47,056 nucleotides of DNA from Akkermansia muciniphila (GTDB lineage: Bacteria; Verrucomicrobiota; Verrucomicrobiia; Chthoniobacterales; Chthoniobacteraceae), in assembly GCA_945883955.1 (NCBI GenBank), contig CAMCYN010000003.1, forward strand, positions 1-47,056. Reading direction: 5' to 3'. The position numbers were made by a program, and so were the translations under genes. A model generated the notes under the pieces. That model saw only the letters and a program-made list of their open reading frames with translations, had not been told where the DNA came from and made no database searches. Shown piece by piece: positions 33,792-43,119 of this stretch. Numbering within the stretch: the stretch's first letter is position 1; each line of letters begins with the position of its first letter.

Positions 33792-34754
33792 TCAGGGCAA
33801 TCTTGTGCCTGGCGTGATGGATTTTCGAAACACGGCGGCGATGGGCGTTTCTATCCAGCCTCGGCGGCGGATCAAAAACACCGGTTCGTGCCCCAAGACA
33901 CTACTGAAATCTCGCAAAACGGTTTGTCGGCCGGGGATGGGAGCGAGCTGGTTTTTCTGGTTGGACAGGAGGGCGGGCGGGACCGGGGTCACAGTAATGC
34001 CAAGACCCGCATCTACATATTCCAGGAGGCTGCCGGGGAAGCTACATTCGAGAACAATTTTTAGCCGCTCCCAAACTCCGGCGGCGCGGAGGAGGCGTTC
34101 CAGATGGGGGCGACAGTTTGCGGTGGGCCCTGGCAGGAGCAGGGGGTATTGGGCAATGTCGCTTATTTTCGGAGCCAGCCCGGCAAGAAGGGGGTGACCA
34201 GCCGGGGCGGCAATGGCAAAGGGGTGTTCGCTTACGCGAAAAAACTCGAGCGTTGGTTTACTGGGCCATTCCTCAAATCGCGCGGCCACGGCTATATCCG
34301 CCTCTCCTGTCTCGAGCAGGTCGATGGCCGCCGGAGAGTTGCGGTCATGAAAAGTGAGGTGCGCATTTGGAAACTGAGCCCGGGTGCATTCCACGGCGTG
34401 CCGTAACTCGTAAGCCAGGCAGGAGGGCGTAGTGGCTACGGAAAGAGACGCCGGGATTTTGGCAAGGTCGGCGGAAAAAGCTTCTTTGATCGAGTCGAAG
34501 CCTTCGACCAGGGGCGAAGCAAGTTGTGCCAGCCGAAGCCCGTTAGGCGTGGGCTTTATTTTGCGGCCAACCGACTCAAGTAACACGCAGCCAAATTCTT
34601 CTTCTAACGCCCGTACCTGCTGCCAAACGGAAGCTTTTGTAAGCAGTAAATCTTTGGCTGCGAGTGAAAAGCTGCCGGACTGAATCACAGCTAGCAGTCC
34701 CCGAAACTGTTGAAGGCGGAGTTCTTTAAAATACTGACGGTCCGTGGAACTCAT
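33792..34754 (-). CDS. LysR-family transcriptional regulator
   Basis: 320 residues. The winged helix-turn-helix spans about residues 10-75 (LRLQQFRGLLAVIQSGSFSLAAKDL, then LTKASVWQQVRALEEEFGCVLLE); a linker helix and a CysB/CbbR-like effector domain follow (SLSVATTPSCLAYELRHAVE, GEADIAVAARFEEWP, AGLGITVTPVPPAL). ATG 34754 opens MSSTDRQYF; residues further upstream are not LysR-like. It is divergent from the cupredoxin gene, and a T-N11-A type palindrome lies 7 bases upstream of its own start, so it may control itself and the copper-protein genes. It also lies 102 bases upstream of pta on the same strand and could read into it. Confidence 0.9.
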   Translation of the reverse strand: MSSTDRQYFKELRLQQFRGLLAVIQSGSFSLAAKDLLLTKASVWQQVRALEEEFGCVLLESVGRKIKPTPNGLRLAQLASPLVEGFDSIKEAFSADLAKIPASLSVATTPSCLAYELRHAVECTRAQFPNAHLTFHDRNSPAAIDLLETGEADIAVAARFEEWPSKPTLEFFRVSEHPFAIAAPAGHPLLAGLAPKISDIAQYPLLLPGPTANCRPHLERLLRAAGVWERLKIVLECSFPGSLLEYVDAGLGITVTPVPPALLSNQKNQLAPIPGRQTVLRDFSSVLGHEPVFLIRRRGWIETPIAAVFRKSITPGTRLP

Positions 34755-34760
34755 GAAGGG

Positions 34761-34777
34761 GTTTGTATGCTGCAAAC
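34761..34777. promoter_or_regulatory. Candidate LysR-type operator
   Basis: GTTTG TATGCTG CAAAC is a perfect 5-bp inverted repeat and contains TTG-N7-CAA, the T-N11-A pattern of LysR sites. It lies between the LysR ATG (34754) and the divergent cupredoxin gene (34894). Confidence 0.45.
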
Positions 34778-34893
34778 ACCGGATTGGAAAGTTCCCGACA
34801 AGATAGATGCGGTCTGCGGATTGCTCTCGTCGTATAGTTGCCACCTATTCCACTCCGCGCCTTCACGTAGTCCCCCCCAGTTTCCCTCCTCCC

Positions 34894-36180
34894 ATGAATC
34901 TTTCCCTGAAGCCTCTTTGGCTAGCCGCCTCCCTTCCGCTCTTCGCTGTACCGATGTCGGCGCTGGCTCAATCTCCCGCAACGAAAAGCGCTTCCATCAC
35001 CAAGGTGGAGATTAAGGTGATCCCGAATCTCGTGAAGTTTGATACGGTGCGTTTTGATGTTACTGCGGGAACTTCCGTCCAGTTGGCTTTCTCCAACGAC
35101 TGCGTCATGCCGCATAACTTGCTAATCCTGAAGGCAGCGGCTGAGCCTGCTGTCATTGCAGCAGTGAATGCCCTCGGCCTGGAAGGAATGGACAAGGGAT
35201 TTGTGCCGGACGTACCCGGGATTGTGGCTGCCACAAAACTACTGCAGCCAAAACAAAGTCAGGTGCTTGAGTTTACCGCCCCCAGCGAGGCGGGGGAATA
35301 TCCTTTCGTATGCACTTTTCCAGGTCACTGGTACACGATGCGTGGCGTCATGAGAGTGTTGGCAAAGGGTGCCAAAGCGGGATTAGCCGTTCGCGATAAC
35401 GAGAAAGTCGTGAATGTTCCTGATGCCCTCAAGCTTTCCGGGGTGACGCACAAGCCGCTTGGGACAATGGAAAAGCCATTGGTGATGCGTTCGTTTGTGC
35501 CTGATCCTGATTTGGATCCCGCTGTCTTTGCCCATCACGGAAAAGCTAAGCCCGCAGTAAAATATGATCCGACGACGGCGCTGGATATCTTTGAAAAGAA
35601 GCTGGATCCAGCCACCCAACAAATGGTGGAGCACCCCGTGATTATCAAAACCCAGCCCGGCATTGCTGGTGCAATCGCCGTCAATCATGGCGCGGAGTTT
35701 TCATATGTTTGGGATACGACGGAATGCCGCCTGATGTATGTTTGGCGCGGCGGTTTTTTAGATATGAATCCGTACTGGGGAAAGGAACCTGGTTCTGGTC
35801 GGGCCGCTAATTACATCCCCTGGATTATCGGGGGCCTCGTTTACCGGGCCTCGGGAAGTGCTCCGATAACCGGCTCACCGTCGGAGGCTCCGCAGTTTGG
35901 TGGATACCGGATGGTGCATGGGGTGCCGGAGTTTTGGTATCGTCTGGGCAAGCGTACGATCCGGGAACGGGTGATAGCCAAAGCCGCCGGAGGGTTTGAG
36001 CTGCAAGTTCAATCCGAAGGAGATTCCACTCCGCTGGAGTGGAAGGTTTCCGCGCAGGACGCGGGAGCTGTGACGGTTGCCAAAGAAAAATCCGCTCGGC
36101 TGACGGTCTCTTTCGCCGATCGGCCCGAGCCTTCGATGCCCGAGTTTGTGCCTTCCACTGGCAAAAAGAAAAGTCACTAG
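34894..36180 (+). CDS. Exported azurin/plastocyanin-like copper protein with C-terminal domain
   Basis: 428 residues. A Sec signal peptide occupies residues 1-25 (MNLSLKPLWLAASLPLFAVPMSALAQ). The cupredoxin fold runs about 33-158. Type 1 copper ligands fit azurin: His74 in NDCVMPHNLLIL, then Cys140, His145 and Met149 in FVCTFPGHWYTMRGVM (C-x4-H-x3-M). A roughly 260-residue domain follows (PVIIKTQPGIAGAIAVNHG, WDTTECRLMYVWRGGFLDMNPYW, GYRMVHGVPEFWYR), a unit I associate with Verrucomicrobia/Planctomycetes heme or dehydrogenase proteins. Such a protein should carry electrons, probably for the beta-propeller enzyme 37 bases downstream. Start at 34894 follows the signal; the frame is open to 34807. 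Confidence 0.85.
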   Translation: MNLSLKPLWLAASLPLFAVPMSALAQSPATKSASITKVEIKVIPNLVKFDTVRFDVTAGTSVQLAFSNDCVMPHNLLILKAAAEPAVIAAVNALGLEGMDKGFVPDVPGIVAATKLLQPKQSQVLEFTAPSEAGEYPFVCTFPGHWYTMRGVMRVLAKGAKAGLAVRDNEKVVNVPDALKLSGVTHKPLGTMEKPLVMRSFVPDPDLDPAVFAHHGKAKPAVKYDPTTALDIFEKKLDPATQQMVEHPVIIKTQPGIAGAIAVNHGAEFSYVWDTTECRLMYVWRGGFLDMNPYWGKEPGSGRAANYIPWIIGGLVYRASGSAPITGSPSEAPQFGGYRMVHGVPEFWYRLGKRTIRERVIAKAAGGFELQVQSEGDSTPLEWKVSAQDAGAVTVAKEKSARLTVSFADRPEPSMPEFVPSTGKKKSH

Positions 36181-36217
36181 CCCTGCGCCGGACATGTCCA
36201 TTCTTCGTTTTTCCCCC

Positions 36218-37702
36218 ATGAAAGCTTCTGTTCTCTTTATCTCTTTTGTTTCTGCGTCCCTTTCCTTGGCCGCGGCGGCGGATGCGCCGTATTCGGTTGA
36301 GGAGATTTCAGTGCCCAAGGGACTCGCCCCTGAAATCGGAGGACTCGGTTTTACTCCTTCGGGAAAACTGGTCGTTCTGACGCGGCGTTCCGGGGTGCTG
36401 ATGGCTCAGCCCGATACGGATCCGGCCAAGTTTCAGTGGTCGGTCTTTTCCGATCAGTCGCTTCATAATCCAAACGGGCTGTTGGTGATTTCCGATCAGG
36501 AAATTCTTGTAAGCCAAATGCCCGAGCTGACGCGCCTGAAGGATACTGACGGGGATGGAGCGGCGGACGTCTACGAGGCCCTGACACCTTTAAATTTGAG
36601 CGGCGCCTATCACGAGGTAACGGCCGGACCTGTGCCGGATGGCAAAGGAGGATATTTCCTGGCTCTGAATACGGCTTCGCACGCCGGATTCACGTTTGCT
36701 CATACTCGGGGTGACTATTCTGAAGTGAGCCGTCGGGGGCGCAATTTTGCGTCGGTAACTTACCGGGGTTGGGTCCTGCGCATTGATGCCAATGGCAAGG
36801 CGGAGCCGTGGGCCAAAGGATTTCGTTCCCCCAACGGGATCATGCTGGATCCGAATGGAGATTTGTGGGTAACGGACAACCAGGGGGATTTCCGCGCTAC
36901 CAATCCGCTCTATCACGTTCAGAAGGACCATTTTTACGGACACCCCTCGTCGTTAGTTTGGGATCCGGAGTACGTCAAAAACGACCCGAAACGCGATCCG
37001 CTCAAGCAGCCTTTTTCGGAACTCGATGCCATGCGGGCTCCTGCCGCGGTGTTGTTTCCCTATGGATTTTCGCGTTCTCCCGCAGAGCCTGTTGTGGATT
37101 TAACGGGCGGTAAGTTTGGACCGTTCGAAGGTCAGATGCTGGTTGGAGATGAGGCGGCCCCGCGAATCATTCGCGTGATGCTTGAGAAGGTAGATGGTGT
37201 CTGGCAGGGGGCGTGCGCGGACTTTTTCTCCGGAAATGGACTTCGCAACGGCACGAACCGGATGGTGTTTTCGCCCAGCGGCAAAGAGTTATACGTGGGC
37301 CAGACCATGCGTGAGTGGGCTGGGGCGATGGAAGGGCTGCAGCGGATTGTTTTCCATGGCGGAAATGTCTTCGAGGTACTCGGGATGCATCTTAAAAAGG
37401 ACGGGTTTGAAATACGGTTTACCCAGCCTGTGGATGCCGGAACGGCCGAGAGCCCCGAGGCGTTTTCCACGGAAACCTACTGGTATGAGTACGGGTCCAA
37501 ATACGGTGGCGAGGAGTTGGAAAAGAAGGTAGTGCACCCCACCCAAGTGCAGTGGAGTGCGGACAGGAAGAGTGTGCGTCTGACGTATAATGAGATGAGT
37601 GCCAAGCGAGTTTACCGCGTGACTATGAGCGGGGCGACCTCGGGCAAGAGTCCTTTGGGACACGCGATGGTGGCCTACACCGTGAACCGGCTCACAAAGT
37701 AA
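36218..37702 (+). CDS. Exported beta-propeller dehydrogenase-like protein (PVC membrane-bound dehydrogenase type)
   Basis: 494 residues with a signal peptide (MKASVLFISFVSASLSLAAA). The body is a soluble-glucose-dehydrogenase/NHL-like propeller: IGGLGFTPSGKLVVLTR, LHNPNGLLVI, LTRLKDTDGDGAADVYEAL (an EF-hand-like Ca loop with DTDGDG), KGFRSPNGIMLDPNGDLWVTDNQGDF and a NRMVFSPSGKELYVGQTM repeat. A C-terminal beta domain starts near residue 390. The DTDGDGAADVYE loop and the propeller are typical of the Pirellula/Verrucomicrobium putative membrane-bound dehydrogenase family (TIGR02604). Substrate and cofactor are unknown; pairing with the upstream cupredoxin suggests a respiratory or sugar dehydrogenase. 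The start could also be ATG 36194, eight codons earlier. Confidence 0.83.
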   Translation: MKASVLFISFVSASLSLAAAADAPYSVEEISVPKGLAPEIGGLGFTPSGKLVVLTRRSGVLMAQPDTDPAKFQWSVFSDQSLHNPNGLLVISDQEILVSQMPELTRLKDTDGDGAADVYEALTPLNLSGAYHEVTAGPVPDGKGGYFLALNTASHAGFTFAHTRGDYSEVSRRGRNFASVTYRGWVLRIDANGKAEPWAKGFRSPNGIMLDPNGDLWVTDNQGDFRATNPLYHVQKDHFYGHPSSLVWDPEYVKNDPKRDPLKQPFSELDAMRAPAAVLFPYGFSRSPAEPVVDLTGGKFGPFEGQMLVGDEAAPRIIRVMLEKVDGVWQGACADFFSGNGLRNGTNRMVFSPSGKELYVGQTMREWAGAMEGLQRIVFHGGNVFEVLGMHLKKDGFEIRFTQPVDAGTAESPEAFSTETYWYEYGSKYGGEELEKKVVHPTQVQWSADRKSVRLTYNEMSAKRVYRVTMSGATSGKSPLGHAMVAYTVNRLTK

Positions 37703-37756
37703 CATCCGCTCCTTGCCGAGCGGAGCGGTCCCGTACAAGGGTAGAGCCTGATTCTT

Positions 37757-38716
37757 ATGTCCCAGCCCAAGCCTGTTCCCGTTAGCATTCTGACCGGTTT
37801 CCTCGGAGCCGGTAAAACAACCCTGCTCAACTTCATCCTCAAGCAGCAACATGGTTACAAGTTTGCTGTGATCATCAACGAGGTTGGTAAGATCGGAGTG
37901 GATGGCCAACTCGTCGAGCGCCAGCAGGAAGAGATCGTAGAGATGAGCAACGGCTGTCTTTGTTGCACGGTCCGAAAGGACCTGGTTCGGGGCGTGCAAA
38001 ACCTTCTGAAAAAAGGAGGGTTTGATTACTTGCTCATTGAGACCACCGGTATTGCGGATCCGGGCCCCATAGCACAGACGTTTCTAAATATCCCGCAGTT
38101 GCAGCAGCTCGTCCGGATGGATTCCATCATTACGGTGGTGGATGCCGAGCAGATAGCCAAGCAGTTGACCGAAACGGAAACTGCCAGGGAGCAAATCGCG
38201 ATGGCGGATTTCATCCTGCTCAACAAGACTGATTTAGTGGAAGATGCCGCCTTGGTTGCCACAGAGGCCAAGGTGCGAGGGCTGAATCCGCATGCCACCT
38301 TGTTCCGGACAAACCAGTCACAGGTCAACTTGAAGGAGTTGCTGGATATGCACGCGTTTGACGTGGACCAAAAGCTGGCGGTCGATCCTCAGTTTCTTGA
38401 CGAACTCAGCCAGCGTCACCACCACGAGATCAACTCCATCTCCCTGGAGTTTGATCGGCCCTTTAACGTCGAGGCCCTCGAGTTATTTGTTCAGGAGCTT
38501 TCGGAGCGGGAAAAGATTTATCGCTCCAAAGGTTTTCTTTGGGTGGAGGGCAACCCCCGACGTGCAATTTTCCACGGCGTAAACAACCGCTTCACCCTGC
38601 TTTGGGATCGGCTGTGGGAAAAGCAGGAGCCTCGCAACAGCCAGTTGGTATTTATCGGAAAACAAATCGACGAGGGGCGAATTCGCTCCCAGCTCGAGCA
38701 GTGTGTGGTGCGCTAA
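37757..38716 (+). CDS. CobW/ZNG1-family metal-handling GTPase
   Basis: 319 residues. CobW-type P-loop GTPases bind Zn, Co or Fe and act as metallochaperones. P-loop GFLGAGKTT (14-22), the CxCC metal site GCLCC (Cys67, Cys69, Cys70) and GTPase G4 NKTD (156-159) are intact. A short His run (RHHHE, His221-223) precedes the C-terminal domain (residues 225-315), as in metal-binding CobW members. The gene starts 54 bases after the propeller gene on the same strand. It could load metal for a nearby protein, but Zn-type function in metal stress is equally likely. Its TAA forms one arm of a palindrome shared with cheR. Confidence 0.93.
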   Translation: MSQPKPVPVSILTGFLGAGKTTLLNFILKQQHGYKFAVIINEVGKIGVDGQLVERQQEEIVEMSNGCLCCTVRKDLVRGVQNLLKKGGFDYLLIETTGIADPGPIAQTFLNIPQLQQLVRMDSIITVVDAEQIAKQLTETETAREQIAMADFILLNKTDLVEDAALVATEAKVRGLNPHATLFRTNQSQVNLKELLDMHAFDVDQKLAVDPQFLDELSQRHHHEINSISLEFDRPFNVEALELFVQELSEREKIYRSKGFLWVEGNPRRAIFHGVNNRFTLLWDRLWEKQEPRNSQLVFIGKQIDEGRIRSQLEQCVVR

Positions 38717-38762
38717 GTAGCCCTGATGGGATGGGGAGGCTACCGGGCCTCCCTGTTAGCGC
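38710..38762. terminator. Palindrome with the stop codons of convergent cobW-type and cheR genes
   Basis: GCGCTAA (38710-38716, ending in the CobW stop) is the mirror image of TTAGCGC (38756-38762, starting with the cheR stop on the other strand). Between them GGGAGGC (38734-38740) pairs with GCCTCCC (38747-38753). The nested stems can act as a terminator on either strand; no T tract is present, so Rho-independent activity is uncertain. Confidence 0.5.
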
Positions 38763-39601
38763 CTCTTTCTAAATACGAGCGTGTTCCCAATTGTAACCTG
38801 TTCGAAAGCGTCCTCGAGTCCAAAGGTTGTTTCCGACGCGCCGAGTATGAGGTAACCGTCGGGGCGGAGCTGCCGGAGGGTTCTTTCCAGGATCAGTTTC
38901 TTGGTGTCGTTCGCAAAGTAGATCATCACGTTCCGTAACAGAATGATGTCCATCTGGGGGATGGGGGGCCAGTGAGCGGCCAAATTCATTTCACGGAAGT
39001 CGATGGACCGGCGGATGTCTTCTCGAATGACCCATTCTCCGGCGACTTGATTAAAGTGTTTGATGAGCTGAGTGGCTGGTAGTCCCCGGTTTACTTCGAT
39101 GGCGCGGAAGACGCCCGCCTTGGCTTTATCGAGCACATCGTTACTGATGTCGGTAGCTAGAATGTAATTGGTCCATCCTGCGAGCTGCGGGAAGTGATCC
39201 TTGAACATCATCATGATGCTGTAAGGCTCCTGGCCTGTGGAGCACGCGGCGCTCCAGATATTGAGAGCCCGGATGTCTGAACGGGCTGCAATCAATTCCG
39301 GAAAGATATCCGATTGGAGGGCCCGGAACGGATGCGCGTCTCTAAAAAAGGACGTGGCGTTGGTGGTCATCGCATTGATGACTTTCTTTACTAGGGATGG
39401 GTAGGAATCTCTGCGTAAGAGTCTGACAAGGTCAGCGATGGTGCCTATTCCTTCGCTCTTGGCTAGCGGTGTCAGGCGACTGTCGACCAAATAGTCCTTC
39501 TCGCCTTCGAGGACAATGGCGGCCTCCTTTAAGACCAATTCTACGATATAACGAAAGTCCTCCGGAGAAGTATTGCTGGAGGGAGTATCCGTGGGGAACA
39601 T
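38756..39601 (-). CDS. cheR: CheR chemoreceptor glutamate methyltransferase
   Basis: 281 residues, no TPR or extra C-terminal domain. CheR uses SAM to methylate receptor glutamates. The N-terminal helical domain (1-85) precedes the Rossmann domain with ALNIWSAACSTGQEPYSIMMMF (SAM loop), YILATDISNDVLDKAKAGVF and MDIILLRNVMIYF (the NxxIYF catalytic segment), and GYLILGASETTFGL. It is the last gene of the reverse-strand che operon, starting 14 bases after cheB. Substrates would be the receptors at 41295-42995 and 26107-28059, neither of which shows a pentapeptide tether. Confidence 0.95.
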   Translation of the reverse strand: MFPTDTPSSNTSPEDFRYIVELVLKEAAIVLEGEKDYLVDSRLTPLAKSEGIGTIADLVRLLRRDSYPSLVKKVINAMTTNATSFFRDAHPFRALQSDIFPELIAARSDIRALNIWSAACSTGQEPYSIMMMFKDHFPQLAGWTNYILATDISNDVLDKAKAGVFRAIEVNRGLPATQLIKHFNQVAGEWVIREDIRRSIDFREMNLAAHWPPIPQMDIILLRNVMIYFANDTKKLILERTLRQLRPDGYLILGASETTFGLEDAFEQVTIGNTLVFRKRR

Positions 39602-39615
39602 CGGGATAGTTCTGG

Positions 39616-40839
39616 TTAGGCGTTACGGTGTATGGACACACGTTGCACTATCTCTCTTGCGATATTTCCAATGGGCAAGATTGCATCCGCCAAATCGAGT
39701 TCGGCGACCGACCCGGGCATGCCCCAGACCACGCTCGATTCTGCGTCTTGGACGATCACCTGTCCGCCATTTTCGCGGATTTGTTTACATCCAGCGGTTC
39801 CATCGTTACCCATGCCAGTCAGGACAACGCCGAGTACGTGAGCACCAAATGCCTTTACCGTCGACCGGAATAGAACGTCGACGGAGGGGCGGCAGAAATG
39901 CTCTGGAGGGTTCTGATTGAGAATGACTTTACAGTGACTGGCGCTGCGCTCCAGAGTCATGTGTTGATCGCCGGGGGCCAGCCAGATTCCGCCAGGCGCG
40001 AGGATATCACCGTCCTTGGCTTCGTGAACCCGCAGAGAGCTTTGGTTGTCAAGCCGCTCTGCTACGAGCTTGGTGAAAAGCGCGGGCATGTGTTGAACGA
40101 TAGCGATCGGGATCGGGAAACTGGCCGGTAATGCCGGTAAAAGGGTGGCCAGTGCACTGGGCCCGCCGGTCGATACGCCGATCACAACAATATCGATTCG
40201 ACCGTGCTGATTTGGCAGGTGGGCCTTTGGGGTGAGCTTCGCAGTCGCCCTGGATTGAATCCTATTGGTTGACCGGCTTCGGCTGCCTCCCCAGACTGAA
40301 TCTTGTAGCAAACTAGCCCTGCCGTTAGTGATGTTGATTAGCTGAGCTGCGAGAATTGCTTCACGACTCAGATGGGCTTTTTCCGCCATCCTGTGCGACG
40401 ATATTGTATACGCTCGTCTCTCGGCAACAGAATGGGGGCCGAGAGCTTTTATTTTTGGAAGGAGCTCGTTGCGAAGGCGCAAGAGGCTCTCTTGCATTCC
40501 GCTACTCTTGGTGGGTTTAGTAACGTAACAGGTCGCTCCCATAGCCAGTGCGTCCAGCGTGGCCGAGGCGCCTTTTTCGGTTAGCGAACTACACATGATC
40601 ACCGGAAGATGGGGGTGAATATGGCGCAATTCGCGAAGTGTGGTCAGCCCGTCCATTTCGGGCATGTCTACGTCTAAAGTTACGACATCTGGCTTCAGCT
40701 CCAAGATACGCGCCAAAGCGATTCTCCCGTTAGCTGCCGTTCCAACCACTTCCACGTCGGGGTCATGGGAGAGAGATTCGGAGATCGCTAGGCGGATGAA
40801 CGAAGAATCGTCAACAACCAGTACCCGGGTTCGGCGCAT
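39616..40839 (-). CDS. cheB: CheB protein-glutamate methylesterase/glutaminase
   Basis: 407 residues, somewhat longer than typical CheB because of an 85-residue linker (about 125-210). The receiver (1-120) has Asp10/Asp11, phosphorylation-site Asp56 in VTLDVDMPEMDG and Lys108 in YVTKPTK. The methylesterase domain carries the catalytic triad Ser223 (GVSTGGPSAL), His250 (IVQHMPALFT) and Asp346 (GMGNDGTAG). CheA phosphorylates CheB to raise demethylation. It starts 17 bases downstream of cheY's stop, before cheR. Confidence 0.95.
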   Translation of the reverse strand: MRRTRVLVVDDSSFIRLAISESLSHDPDVEVVGTAANGRIALARILELKPDVVTLDVDMPEMDGLTTLRELRHIHPHLPVIMCSSLTEKGASATLDALAMGATCYVTKPTKSSGMQESLLRLRNELLPKIKALGPHSVAERRAYTISSHRMAEKAHLSREAILAAQLINITNGRASLLQDSVWGGSRSRSTNRIQSRATAKLTPKAHLPNQHGRIDIVVIGVSTGGPSALATLLPALPASFPIPIAIVQHMPALFTKLVAERLDNQSSLRVHEAKDGDILAPGGIWLAPGDQHMTLERSASHCKVILNQNPPEHFCRPSVDVLFRSTVKAFGAHVLGVVLTGMGNDGTAGCKQIRENGGQVIVQDAESSVVWGMPGSVAELDLADAILPIGNIAREIVQRVSIHRNA

Positions 40840-40856
40840 GGGCAGATGCCGGAAAA

Positions 40857-41225
40857 CTAAGGCCTGACCCCGAGAAGGGTGAGCTTGTCGGCGACTGAGT
40901 CCTTACTGAAAGGTTTCATGAGATATTCGTTGGCGCCGGATTCGAGGGCAGCCATGACGTTGTCTGCTTCTGACTCCGTGGTGATCATCATGATCTTCAT
41001 GGCCTCGTTGCCAGAACGCTGGCGGACTTCGCGTACGAACTCCAAGCCATTCATTTCAGGCATGTTCCAATCCACGCAGGCGAGTTCCGGAAAGCCATTT
41101 TGTTCTATCCACGTAAGTGCTTCCAAGCCATTGCCCGCGTTGCCAGTTTCAAAGCCGATCTCCTGCAAAATATTGCCGACGATCATGCGCATAGTGCGGG
41201 AGTCATCTACTATCAGAGCACGCAT
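40857..41225 (-). CDS. cheY: CheY-type single-domain response regulator
   Basis: 122 residues, one receiver domain. Asp7/Asp8 bind Mg, Asp52 in CVDWNMPEMNG is the phosphoryl acceptor, a Thr pair in MMITTES holds the switch Thr, and Lys103 in LMKPFSKDS is the switch lysine. No output domain, so it diffuses to a motor or other target. None is in the window. Between the chemoreceptor and cheB in the operon. Confidence 0.95.
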   Translation of the reverse strand: MRALIVDDSRTMRMIVGNILQEIGFETGNAGNGLEALTWIEQNGFPELACVDWNMPEMNGLEFVREVRQRSGNEAMKIMMITTESEADNVMAALESGANEYLMKPFSKDSVADKLTLLGVRP

Positions 41226-41294
41226 AAGGTTGTTTTTGGTAAAGCTGAGTGAGTTAGTTTGAGTACCTAGAAAGCAGTCGGAAAGAAAACTAAA

Positions 41295-42995
41295 TCAATC
41301 AAGCTTCGCGATTGGACAGGATGTCGGTTTCGGCGCGCTGTTCGCGTCCAATCGAAACTGCCCGATAAGCATGCTTAGATCTGCGCTTAACTCGGCGAGA
41401 TCATTCGCGGATAGCTTTGTTTGATTGGCTCCTTGGGAAGTGCTTGCCGCAGTATCTGCTACACTTGCGGCATTGCGGTCGATTTCACGAGCTCCCCGTG
41501 CCGCTTCCTGGATGGAACGGGTAATTTCGTTGGTCGTTAGTGTCTGTTCGTCGATAGCGGAAGCGATACTTTGCTGAAATGCACTAATCTTTAAAATAAT
41601 TCCGTGGATTTCCGCGATAGCTGTCACGGATTGGCGGGTATCGCTTTGAATGGTATCAATTCTCTTCGAAATGTCTTCTGTCGCTAAAGATGTATTCTTG
41701 GCGAGCTCTTCCACCTCGGTTGCTACCACTGCAAATCCCCTACCTGCCTCTCCGGCGCGGGCCGCTTCGATTGTCGCATTCAGTGCCAAGAGGTTGGTTT
41801 GTTTTGCGATGGAATGGATCATTTTAATGACCTTGCCAATTTCAGCACTGCTGGTTCCCAGCTTCGAAATGGACTCAGTCGCTGATTCCGCAGCACTCAC
41901 GGCGCTGCCCGTGATTTTGACAGATTGCGCCAAATTTCGAGCGATTTCACGAATGCTGACCGACATTTCCTCGGCGGCTACCGCGACACTCTCCACGTTT
42001 TCGCTCACATCCGAGCTGATTGCGGCCACAGACTTTGATTGAGTGGAGGTTTCTTCCGCATTGCTGCCCAGTTGCTGGCTTACTACAGAGAGCTCCCTTG
42101 CGGAACCAGCAAGGGTGTTGGCTCCATCGGCTACTTCCACGAGAGTGGAACGTAGGCTGGCAGTGGACGTATTCAGGGCGGAGGCTAATCGGCCTAATTC
42201 ATCCTTGGATTCCACCGGAAGTTTTACTGTCAAATCACCCCGTGCTGTATCTTCGAGGGCGTGCATTGCCTGCTGAAGAGGCCTCACGACACTACTCGTG
42301 ATTGTGATAGCGCTCCAGATACCAATAATTAAGGCGATAATCCCAATTCCAGTCAGAACCCACACGATCTGGCCCATCTCTTGTTCCTGAAGTTTCTTCC
42401 GGTTTTCGATTGTCTCGTTCTGGATTCGCAGAAAGCCTTTCTCGAGACCGCTGAGCTCATTGACCACTTCTTGTTCCGCCGGGCCGCAACGATCGGTGAG
42501 CGCTTCCAGTCCGCCTTCCCTATCGCCAGAAGCAAATTGGGCAAGGGAGCTATCCAAAGAAGTATGAAGGGAATCGATGGCTTTCTCGACCTCTGCAAGC
42601 GCTTCGAGTGTCTTGGCTCGTTTGGCACTCGAAACATCCGTGATGGACGAAAGCTTCTCTTTCGAATCTCCGGCGAGGGACAGACTAGCTTTCCTGATTT
42701 CTTTAAGCAGAGTCTTTCGCGTTTCGTCTATCTGTTGCCTGATATCCCGGATGTCGCTGTTTTTGCTTTGCGCTTTTAACGTAATCCCGCCTTCCTGGCT
42801 AATGAGTCCCTGAATGGCTTGGACAACTCCTCCCCATTGATTTGCCGTAGCCAGACTCTCGGTCGTGAGGTTGTTAAGCTTGGCGACCTGATGAGTTGTT
42901 ACATTCCGATTGTAAAAAAGGGTGCCAATCAGCAGCGCCATCTGGATCCCAAAACCCAGAAAGAGGCGAGTGCGGATAGAAAGTTTGTTGAGCAT
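41295..42995 (-). CDS. Methyl-accepting chemotaxis protein of the che cluster
   Basis: 566 residues. Membrane helices at about 10-28 and 209-233 frame a 180-residue periplasmic four-helix-bundle-type sensor with the run of helices typical of 4HB_MCP_1. HAMP (about 234-286) starts at [25 protein letters not shown], then the MA domain holds [22 protein letters not shown] and [23 protein letters not shown]. The C terminus ([11 protein letters not shown]) has no CheR-binding pentapeptide. It sits between cheW and cheY, so its signals should feed this CheA. Confidence 0.95.
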   Translation of the reverse strand: MLNKLSIRTRLFLGFGIQMALLIGTLFYNRNVTTHQVAKLNNLTTESLATANQWGGVVQAIQGLISQEGGITLKAQSKNSDIRDIRQQIDETRKTLLKEIRKASLSLAGDSKEKLSSITDVSSAKRAKTLEALAEVEKAIDSLHTSLDSSLAQFASGDREGGLEALTDRCGPAEQEVVNELSGLEKGFLRIQNETIENRKKLQEQEMGQIVWVLTGIGIIALIIGIWSAITITSSVVRPLQQAMHALEDTARGDLTVKLPVESKDELGRLASALNTSTASLRSTLVEVADGANTLAGSARELSVVSQQLGSNAEETSTQSKSVAAISSDVSENVESVAVAAEEMSVSIREIARNLAQSVKITGSAVSAAESATESISKLGTSSAEIGKVIKMIHSIAKQTNLLALNATIEAARAGEAGRGFAVVATEVEELAKNTSLATEDISKRIDTIQSDTRQSVTAIAEIHGIILKISAFQQSIASAIDEQTLTTNEITRSIQEAARGAREIDRNAASVADTAASTSQGANQTKLSANDLAELSADLSMLIGQFRLDANSAPKPTSCPIAKLD

Positions 42996-43119
42996 GAGAT
43001 TTAGCGGATCGGAGCACTCGGTGCCAAAGGCGAATAATTTGCTTACCTAATGCGGGATTTGCTGCCTGCGCGTTAGGGGAGTCGTTTGAAAATGGTTTAT
43101 TAACTAATTAATCGGGCGG

